A program made the translations under genes and the position numbers. Of a stretch of DNA of 64,000 nt, positions 56,951 through 64,000 are shown piece after piece. The DNA comes from Haemophilus haemolyticus (GTDB lineage Bacteria; Pseudomonadota; Gammaproteobacteria; Enterobacterales; Pasteurellaceae). How positions within the stretch are numbered: the stretch's first letter is position 1; every line of letters begins with the position of its first letter. The DNA is taken from positions 248,001 through 312,000 of the forward strand of contig NZ_LYCK01000012.1 in the NCBI RefSeq assembly GCF_001679045.1, written 5' to 3'. The notes beneath the pieces are model-generated. The model saw nothing but the letters and a program-made list of their open reading frames with translations, had not been told where the DNA came from and did no database searches.

Positions 56951-59900
56951 TTATTCTGTTGTACCGAATCCGCGTAAACCAACAACATGTACATGTTCTT
57001 GGTTGCCTGCGATTTTACGTACGAGTTTATAGGTTGTACCTTTTTCCGGGCTAATGTTTTCTGGCGCTGCAATAAGTAACTGCATATCTAAACGTTCGCA
57101 AAGTTCGAATAAGGTAGAAATAGATTTACCGTCTAAACGCGCTGCTTCATCTAAGAACAACAAGCGACAAGGCACAATATCTTTACCACGAATTCGACGG
57201 CTTTCTTCTTCCCAGCTTTGAACAACCATTAAGAGAATTGACATACCTGTACCGATAGCTTCACCAGTAGAAAGTGCACCACTTTCTGCACGTAACCAAC
57301 CATCAGCACCACGGAATACTTCCACTTCAAGCTCAAGATAATTACGGTAATCTAACAATTCTTCGCCGATTGTTTGCGCTGTGCGTTGCCCCATATCAAT
57401 ATGTGGATTGATGCGTTGATAGAGCTTCGCCATAGCTTCAGAGAAGGTGATGCGATTATCATTGAATAAATCTTGATATTCATCTTGCTGACCTGAAAGC
57501 GCATCCAACAACATGGCATGGGTATCACGAATATTTACTACTAAACGAACAGATTTCACCTGACCAAACGCAATGTTTTGTAAACCTTGATTGAGCATAC
57601 GAATACGATTTTGTTCACGTTGAATCGTTTTACGCATAATGTTTGCAACACTTTCAGAACTGATAGCCAATTTTTTCTCACGGCCAGTTAATTCTGCCGT
57701 TAAACGAGAAAGCTCAATTTCCATTTGTTCAATGGCATCAATTGGATCATCCGTCTTAATGATGTCTTGGCGAATACGTTCACGTAGATGCTGATACACC
57801 GCAATAAAGAACCGCACTTTATTTTCAGGTTTTCGACTATCTTCAGACACTCTTAGACTATCACGCAGATATTCATTATCTGCCACTGCTGTACGCAACG
57901 CACCTAATGCTTTATCCGACATTGAACGTAACTCATCTGCAGATAAATAAGCGAGCTCTCGGCGATTGAGGCGTTTTTCCATATCAGAGTTGCGGGATAA
58001 GCGTAAAACCACACACCAACTCACTTTCGCTGCTACAACTAATTCACGTTGAGTTTTATAATCACGTTCAGTTTTGCGGATAAGACGATTTAAGTTGTCA
58101 GCTTCGCTTTCAATTAATGTCAGTTGTTTTTCTACATAAGAACGACGCTGACGGCTCGTTGAAAGTTGTTGATGTAATTCATCACGACGGATACGGGCTC
58201 GTTCTTCAGCACCATCATCAGCTCTCACACCAAGATCGCTAATTTCACCAATCAATTCATTTAAGAGCTGATATTTACTATCGTAAGAGCTTTGTAACTG
58301 AATCAATACGCGATTATATTCTGCAAATTGGCTTTGTTTTTGGCGAACTTGCTCACGTTGCGTATCTCGCTGAGCCTGCATTTGTTCTAAACGTTGGCGA
58401 AGTTTTTCGTTGAGTTCAGAAGTTTCAGCCTGCCCTGCATCTTCATAACCAAAATGCGGTTTACGTTGTACAACATCAGCTAACACAAATACACGTTGTT
58501 GAACTTGTTTTTGACGCTCAATCGCTTGAGTTAATTCATTTTTTAAGCCTTCGTAATTTTCTGGATCACTTTGTAAACTATTTGCAATCGGCTCTAATTG
58601 TGACAACGTTACGCCATGCTGACGAATAAAATATTCATCTTGCTCTGCAATATCTAATTGCTCACGACATTCTTCAATACGATCAATTAAATCCTCATCG
58701 GCCAATACATTGAGTTGTGGAATCAACTTGTTGAGTAATTGCAGTTTTTCTTTTGCATTATCTAATTGAATGCGTAATTGTTGTTCGCCACTATTAAATT
58801 GGTTTAATTCACGATCAATTTCATTACGTTCGCGATTAATTTCAGACATTAACTCTTCTGGATTTGGCTGGAACGCAAGCGCCAGATGCAACCCAACAAA
58901 TTGGCTGAAATGTTCGTGTAAACGTTGGCATTTTTGTACATCAAACGCAATTTGTGCATGTTGTTCTGCCACTTCATCACGTTCAATTTGTAATTCTTCT
59001 AAACGTTTTTCACGTGCTGCACGCCCAAATAACGGGATTTCAGGGAATCTTGAATAGCGTAATTCACGATCTGAAACTTGCACTACAACACCTAGCTCAA
59101 GTTCTTGTGCGGATAATACGCTGTCGTCAAATGCGGTAGGATCGCCCTCAATTAAATACAAATCGTCTGGGCAATCTTCTAATTGCGCAAGTTGTTCACG
59201 CACGGCATTGAGATCACGCACAACAATAGCATGACGCGCAGGCCCATAAAGTGCGGAGAAATAAGGCGCATCTTCAATGGTTACATCATCATAAAGCTCT
59301 GAAAGCAGCACCCCACCAAAACGTTCAGCCAGCATATTTAAACGTGGATCTTCTGAACCATCTGGCTGACTTAAACGAGAAATTTGTTCATCTAAATGCA
59401 AACGTTTTTGTTCAAGTTGATCACGTTGCATCGTGAGTTCACGTTCTTTCACAAGTTGTGATTGCATAAAATTCATCACATCTTGGCTATGTTCAAACGT
59501 CTCGCCACTTTGTTGTTCTAAACGTTCTAATGCAGCTTGAGCTGTCAGCCATGCTGGGGCTTTACGCGTATTTTCATCATAAAGTGCGGTTAAATTTTCA
59601 CGTTTTTGACGAAGCGCAGAACGATTTTCCACTTGTTCTGAAAGTTCAGCAGAAATATCTTCAATTAACGCTTCTTGCTCTGCGTGATAATCCTCTAATT
59701 CTTCTGCCGTTTGTAAACTTAAATTAGCACGTTGATTAAAATCATTAAGTAATTTGACCGCACTTTGTTGTTGTGCATAACGTTGCTCAAGTTCATGTAA
59801 TTTTGTGCGAAGTTGTGGCGTTTGTTGTGCCTGCAATTTTTGGCTTGGATATTCACGTAATAATTCTTTGGCACTTTCCCAGGCTGCAGAACGAGGCATT

Positions 59901-61483
59901 TCCCCCGCAATTTTGCATACCAATTGATACGCTTTATCAAACTGAGATTTTGCCGCTTCAGAAATAGACATTTTGTGCTCAAGCTCAAGTACGGTTTCAG
60001 TCAAACTTTCTGCATGGGCTTCAAACTCTGCGTGATAATCTTCTACATTTTTAACACTTAAATCTGCTAAACCACATAATGTTTTCGCTTTTTCAAGAGC
60101 TAAAATGGCTTGTTGATATTGAAGTGCGCGAGTTTGTTGGGCATCTAATGCTTGTTGATAATCTGCTAATTGGGCTCGTACAGCGTCAATTTCAATTTCA
60201 GTTTGCTCAAATTGGGCTTGGCTTTCTTCTAATGCATCATTCGCATCTTCAACCACTATTTTTTGTTCTTCTAAACGCTCGGTGAGTTCTGCAATATCTT
60301 CTTGATAACGCGTGATTTTTTCTTGATGACGCAAAGCATTTAATACTAAGTTAAGATGATCAACCGCACTTTGGTGATCAACTTCTAAAGTACGTTCACT
60401 TTCTGCTAATTCAGCCGCTTCTCGACTTAAATCAACTAAACGATGTTGAGATAAATTCTGTTCTGCTTTTGCTTTATACCACTCACGACGAGATTCTAAT
60501 GCAGCCTCAATATTGCCACGGCGTTCATTCGCATTACGCATATAATCCGAAGCAACATAGTTGGTGGTTTCAGTAATTAAATGTTTGAATAAATCGCGAT
60601 CTGATTGAGTAACTTTAATCGCTTCTAAAGTCATACGGTTCTCACGCAATGCACTTTCCATATCTTGGAAAGCTTTGCGCACACCTAAATTTTCTGGCAA
60701 TAAATAGTCACGTAAAGAGCGTGTGATTGCGCTGGAAATACCACCGTATAAAGATGCTTCGATAAGTTTATAGAATTTGCTTCGGTCTGATGCTGAACGT
60801 AAACGTTTCGGAATAATACCTAAATCAAACATCATGCCGTGATAATCGGTGATGGAATGATATTGTTTAAATTGCGCACCGATATTTTCAATTTTATCTT
60901 TGAGTTCGTTTAAATTGAGTACGCGAGCTTGACGTTCGCCCACTGTTTCAGTGAAAAGTGCGGTCGGATTTTGAGATAATTCGACACCTTGAATTGAGAA
61001 AGTTTTTAAATCAACCTTTTTATCACGACCCGCAATTTGTTGCAGACGCACACCAACAAGAATACGTTGATGACGAGAATTAATAGTATCTAATACCGCG
61101 TAACAAACACCAGGACGCAATTTACCATGTAAACCTTTATCGCGAGAACCGCCTGTGGAGCCAGCCTCAGTAGTATTACGGAAATGTAAAAGGGTTAAAT
61201 CTGGAATTAATGCTGTCACAAATCCAGCCATTGTGGTTGATTTACCTGCACCATTACCACCAGAAAGCGTGGTAACTAATTCGTCTAAATCGAAAGTACG
61301 CGCAAAAAAACCATTCCAGTTAATTAAGGTTAAAGAGCGGAATTTACCACGCTCTACACCATTGTTTGTCGTCATGCTAAAAGGCATAGGTGCGTCAACG
61401 ATTTCTTCGACGTTTTCATTTTCCATAATGACTTCATCGCTCTCTAATTCGATTTCATTTTCTAATTCAAAAACATCAGACAT
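56951..61483 (-). CDS. mukB: Chromosome partition protein MukB
   Basis: MukB is the SMC-like condensin ATPase of gammaproteobacteria. The 1510-residue protein has an N-terminal head with Walker [13 protein letters not shown] near residue 75-85, two long coiled-coil arms around a hinge near 640-770, and a C-terminal head with signature [13 protein letters not shown] and Walker [12 protein letters not shown]. The first about 42 residues are an acidic extension ([22 protein letters not shown]) that E. coli MukB lacks. It overlaps the mukE stop by one base. Confidence 0.96.
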   Translation of the reverse strand: MSDVFELENEIELESDEVIMENENVEEIVDAPMPFSMTTNNGVERGKFRSLTLINWNGFFARTFDLDELVTTLSGGNGAGKSTTMAGFVTALIPDLTLLHFRNTTEAGSTGGSRDKGLHGKLRPGVCYAVLDTINSRHQRILVGVRLQQIAGRDKKVDLKTFSIQGVELSQNPTALFTETVGERQARVLNLNELKDKIENIGAQFKQYHSITDYHGMMFDLGIIPKRLRSASDRSKFYKLIEASLYGGISSAITRSLRDYLLPENLGVRKAFQDMESALRENRMTLEAIKVTQSDRDLFKHLITETTNYVASDYMRNANERRGNIEAALESRREWYKAKAEQNLSQHRLVDLSREAAELAESERTLEVDHQSAVDHLNLVLNALRHQEKITRYQEDIAELTERLEEQKIVVEDANDALEESQAQFEQTEIEIDAVRAQLADYQQALDAQQTRALQYQQAILALEKAKTLCGLADLSVKNVEDYHAEFEAHAESLTETVLELEHKMSISEAAKSQFDKAYQLVCKIAGEMPRSAAWESAKELLREYPSQKLQAQQTPQLRTKLHELEQRYAQQQSAVKLLNDFNQRANLSLQTAEELEDYHAEQEALIEDISAELSEQVENRSALRQKRENLTALYDENTRKAPAWLTAQAALERLEQQSGETFEHSQDVMNFMQSQLVKERELTMQRDQLEQKRLHLDEQISRLSQPDGSEDPRLNMLAERFGGVLLSELYDDVTIEDAPYFSALYGPARHAIVVRDLNAVREQLAQLEDCPDDLYLIEGDPTAFDDSVLSAQELELGVVVQVSDRELRYSRFPEIPLFGRAAREKRLEELQIERDEVAEQHAQIAFDVQKCQRLHEHFSQFVGLHLALAFQPNPEELMSEINRERNEIDRELNQFNSGEQQLRIQLDNAKEKLQLLNKLIPQLNVLADEDLIDRIEECREQLDIAEQDEYFIRQHGVTLSQLEPIANSLQSDPENYEGLKNELTQAIERQKQVQQRVFVLADVVQRKPHFGYEDAGQAETSELNEKLRQRLEQMQAQRDTQREQVRQKQSQFAEYNRVLIQLQSSYDSKYQLLNELIGEISDLGVRADDGAEERARIRRDELHQQLSTSRQRRSYVEKQLTLIESEADNLNRLIRKTERDYKTQRELVVAAKVSWCVVLRLSRNSDMEKRLNRRELAYLSADELRSMSDKALGALRTAVADNEYLRDSLRVSEDSRKPENKVRFFIAVYQHLRERIRQDIIKTDDPIDAIEQMEIELSRLTAELTGREKKLAISSESVANIMRKTIQREQNRIRMLNQGLQNIAFGQVKSVRLVVNIRDTHAMLLDALSGQQDEYQDLFNDNRITFSEAMAKLYQRINPHIDMGQRTAQTIGEELLDYRNYLELEVEVFRGADGWLRAESGALSTGEAIGTGMSILLMVVQSWEEESRRIRGKDIVPCRLLFLDEAARLDGKSISTLFELCERLDMQLLIAAPENISPEKGTTYKLVRKIAGNQEHVHVVGLRGFGTTE

Positions 61484-62217
61484 TATTCTTGTTCTCCGTC
61501 AAATTCTTCGTCAATTTCATCCGCACTTTCCGTATCGTTTTCCATTAATTGTGCTTGTTTTTCCAACGCTAAGGATTCTGGTGTTGCCGCTTCCCCATCA
61601 CGAATGAGTCTAGCTTGAGCCTCTAATGGATCATCACCGCTACGCACTTCCGCACCAAAACGAAATACAGATTCAGAAATCGTAAATTTCCCACTATTTT
61701 GTTCGCCAACAGTTTGAATCATACCTAAACGACGTAAACGACCAATTGCAGCTCGCACTTTTTCTGCCAATTTTTGTTTATCCAAATCAGAACCACTTGA
61801 ACGCTGATTAACTGCTTTTAATAATTTTCCTTCATCGGCAAGATTTAATAATTCATCATACACTTCTTGCGTACTAAAAATGCCCTGTTGAGCTAAACGT
61901 TCTGGGCTTAAATAAAGATAACAAAGCACTTTACCAACAAGCATTTCCAACTCAGAAAGCACAGAACGCGCAATTAATGTCGTTGCTTTTGGACGAAGAT
62001 AGAAAAATCCTTCTGGAGCACGAATTAGTTCCACGTTATAGCGACGATAAAATCCGTCTAATTCATTTTGGAAATCCATTAAAAATGCGTGATTATCTAA
62101 GTGCTCCGTGCTGATATGGCGACCTGAGCGCAATAGACTATCTACCGCTGGAAATATTGGATTTGCAATCGCCACAGCGAGTTTTGGGGAAATTACATCT
62201 TGAAGGTTGTCTGTCAT
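61483..62217 (-). CDS. mukE: Chromosome partition protein MukE
   Basis: This 244-residue winged-helix (kite) protein links MukF to the MukB heads. [27 protein letters not shown] at the start is typical. The acidic C-terminal tail ([20 protein letters not shown]) is pronounced. It is coupled to mukB, but is separated from mukF by 258 bases that hold an inverted-repeat element. Confidence 0.94.
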   Translation of the reverse strand: MTDNLQDVISPKLAVAIANPIFPAVDSLLRSGRHISTEHLDNHAFLMDFQNELDGFYRRYNVELIRAPEGFFYLRPKATTLIARSVLSELEMLVGKVLCYLYLSPERLAQQGIFSTQEVYDELLNLADEGKLLKAVNQRSSGSDLDKQKLAEKVRAAIGRLRRLGMIQTVGEQNSGKFTISESVFRFGAEVRSGDDPLEAQARLIRDGEAATPESLALEKQAQLMENDTESADEIDEEFDGEQE

Positions 62218-62274
62218 AGGTTATTTCTCTATTAAAACTTTATTCAGTTACTTTCTTCGTTAATCATTATTGCC

Positions 62275-62430
62275 AAATCTCCCCTAGCCCCTCTTTGCTA
62301 AAGAGGGGGAATTCTTTAACAAATCAATTCTTGCTGATTCCTTCAGCATTTTCTAACACAATGAAATAATCTCAATATCAATTATTTCATTATTATTCCC
62401 CTATTTAGCAAAGAGGGATTAGGGAGATCT
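62275..62430. repeat. REP/MITE-like inverted-repeat element between mukE and mukF
   Basis: The left arm (62275-62312: AAATCTCCCCTAGCCCCTCT...) and the right arm (62395-62430) are inverted copies of about 36 bases with few differences, sharing the core CCCTCTTTGCTAAA. Each arm is also a hairpin. The 80-base centre has a smaller repeat GAAATAAT/ATTATTTC. It has no coding capacity. Similar short dyads are spread in Pasteurellaceae genomes. Confidence 0.78.
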
Positions 62431-62475
62431 AACAGAAGTAATTCCGTCGAAATTAGCTTTTAAATTATCTTAAAA

Positions 62476-63810
62476 TCAATACTTATCAATCACATGCGCT
62501 TGGACTTCTGCGCCACGTTCATTAATCGCTTGCCAATCTGGATAAATACCCGATAAATCATCATTCGCCATACCAAGGCGCACGGCTTGATCAACAATGA
62601 TTCGAGCCACATCAAAATGACGAGAAAGTGGGTAATTTTCCAGTTGTTCTTTTAACACTAAACTCAAATCAATCGGACGGTTATTTTCACGATAAGCAAT
62701 CAGTAAGCCTTGCATATGCTCTACAATTTGATCATGTAAATCAGAAAGGGATTCGTATTGCAATTCTTCTGGCAATTCACCTAAAGCATCATCTTCACGC
62801 AACACCATTTCTTCATCACGCAGATCAACTAAACGCTCAGCTTGCGCTGTCCATAAGAACCAAGGATGATCAAAATAGTGATGAATAGAATTACGTAAAC
62901 GTTGTGAGAACACGCGATTTTTATCCATATCAATGGCAGTACGAATAAATTTATGTACATGGCGGTCATAACCAATCCATAAATCGATTGCTTGTTGTCC
63001 CCAACTAATAATTCGGTCAAGTTTAGATTGTAAATCGGTAATTAATTGATCAATAAAATACAAATCATCTCGCCCAATCACACAATCTTGAATACGCAAT
63101 AATTGCGCTTGAAGTTTATCCCCTGCGGCATTTAGCGTATCTTGCAATTCACGCAAATTCCCAGATGTTTCATCTAATAAACGTTCACAGCTTGAAATTG
63201 CCGCTTGCCAATCTTTAGTAAGAAGCTCTGCAATTTCATCTTTAATACTTTGCTGGTTTTCATCCATAATACGTTGTGAAAGATCGATGCTATCAAAAAT
63301 CTCTGCAACGGAATATTTTAATGGCGCAAATACATTACGACGCCAATAATGTTCACTTTCATTATTCTCCACGCCTTCTTCTGCAGAATCAGAAGCGCGT
63401 TGAATTTCATCTGCCACAATGGAAAGTTGCACTGAAAGACGCAATGCGGAAAATTCACGCTGACGAATGTAATAATCAGACACGCCAACACCTAATGGCG
63501 TTAAACGATAAATCGCCAAACCTTCAGTAAATTCGCTACTAAAACGATTTAACAAACGTTGTTTCACTAATTCATTAATTGCATTATTCGCTCGTGTTGC
63601 AATGGCATCCGTGGACTGCTCAAAAGCATTCATCGTGTGGCGGAAAATATCCACAAGATCGGCTTCTAACATTTCGCCGTCTAAACGTTCGTTGTTATAA
63701 ATTGCAATCGCTAGCAGGAAAACCAAGCGCTCGGTAGGTAAATTCAAAGAAAACTCGCGATCTTTTGCCCAAGAGACGAGTTCAGGAATAGTTTGGGATG
63801 TTTCAATCAT
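62476..63810 (-). CDS. mukF: Chromosome partition protein MukF (kleisin)
   Basis: This 444-residue kleisin of the MukBEF complex has an N-terminal winged-helix dimerisation domain ([30 protein letters not shown]), a helical middle and a C-terminal winged helix that binds the MukB head. The start [10 protein letters not shown] at 63810 is chosen from family similarity; 31 upstream codons are not conserved. It heads the muk operon. Confidence 0.95.
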   Translation of the reverse strand: MIETSQTIPELVSWAKDREFSLNLPTERLVFLLAIAIYNNERLDGEMLEADLVDIFRHTMNAFEQSTDAIATRANNAINELVKQRLLNRFSSEFTEGLAIYRLTPLGVGVSDYYIRQREFSALRLSVQLSIVADEIQRASDSAEEGVENNESEHYWRRNVFAPLKYSVAEIFDSIDLSQRIMDENQQSIKDEIAELLTKDWQAAISSCERLLDETSGNLRELQDTLNAAGDKLQAQLLRIQDCVIGRDDLYFIDQLITDLQSKLDRIISWGQQAIDLWIGYDRHVHKFIRTAIDMDKNRVFSQRLRNSIHHYFDHPWFLWTAQAERLVDLRDEEMVLREDDALGELPEELQYESLSDLHDQIVEHMQGLLIAYRENNRPIDLSLVLKEQLENYPLSRHFDVARIIVDQAVRLGMANDDLSGIYPDWQAINERGAEVQAHVIDKY

Positions 63811-63959
63811 TGAATTGCAAAGCGTTAAAATTGAACAAAAAATTGGAAAGATTATACAGGATTTTTTGTGGATCTTAAAAATCTTCTTTTGAATTGACCG
63901 CACTTTTCCTATTTTTCACGTATAATGTGCGCCTTTCATGAATAACCAAAGATAACAGA

Positions 63960-64000
63960 ATGAGCAAATTAACCCAGTTAGCCCAACAAGAAAAAAAACA
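63960..64000 (+). CDS. Start of an unidentified gene, cut by window edge
   Basis: ATG 63960 begins a plus-strand frame MSKLTQLAQQEKK that runs off the window. A TATAAT box lies about 40 bases before the start and AGATAACAG just before the ATG. Only 13 residues are visible, so I cannot name it. It is divergent from mukF. Confidence 0.55.
   Translation, partial: MSKLTQLAQQEKK

Overview
The window is a Pasteurellaceae chromosome, almost certainly Haemophilus influenzae or a very close relative such as H. haemolyticus. The grounds are low GC, a very dense scatter of the 9-base DNA uptake signal AAGTGCGGT/ACCGCACTT in genes and in terminator stems, and a run of H. influenzae-type housekeeping genes. 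Species and strain cannot be settled from the sequence alone.

Layout. 0-20 kb is core: queF (cut by the window edge), a zinc-ribbon protein, a CsdA/CsdE sulfur-transfer pair, a lipoprotein nuclease, lrgA/lrgB, a dGTPase-like HD protein, uup, the beta carbonic anhydrase, asnS, ribH-nusB-thiL-pgpA, an RhtB exporter, dapB, a small 2Fe-2S ferredoxin, a lipoprotein, pheS-pheT-ihfA and an NlpC/P60 lipoprotein. 20.0-32.5 kb is an accessory block described below. 32.7-36.8 kb is an SSS symporter, a sulfatase and a mutarotase behind a consensus CRP site. 36.8-38.3 kb is infC (ATT start)-rpmI-rplT. 38.6-44.6 kb is a Sel1 protein, recB and recD. 44.6-54 kb holds ybaK, usg-like, ychN, trpBA, ydfG, a DUF4198 protein, uspE, fnr, a 30-residue membrane peptide, tRNA-Leu(CAA) and two ferritins. 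54.5-64 kb holds sbcB, an EamA transporter and mukF-mukE-mukB, with a REP/MITE-like inverted repeat separating mukF from mukE, then the start of a divergent gene.

The accessory block is the most interesting part. It opens with a 317-residue WYL-domain regulator. Downstream, four separate transcription units each begin with the same promoter architecture: TAACGACA-N5-TGTCGC, then a TAnnnT -10 box 10-11 bases after the TGTCG half-site, with no good -35 box. These four promoters precede (1) a HAD nucleotidase-like gene and a SIR2 gene lacking zinc cysteines, (2) an OGFr-domain protein and a protein with a possible uracil-DNA-glycosylase-like fold, (3) a stand-alone FtsK gamma domain, a zinc-type SIR2, a PP2C phosphatase and two DUF262 proteins, the second with a DUF1524 HNH-like nuclease end, and (4) a double-AAA ATPase. 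The layout resembles the mycobacterial PafBC promoter (TTGTC element plus TAnnnT), which is also driven by WYL proteins in response to DNA damage. My inference is a WYL-controlled regulon for DNA damage or phage defence, built around NAD-dependent enzymes and nucleases. A RhuM-Fic gene broken by one in-frame ochre codon sits inside the block on the opposite strand without this promoter.
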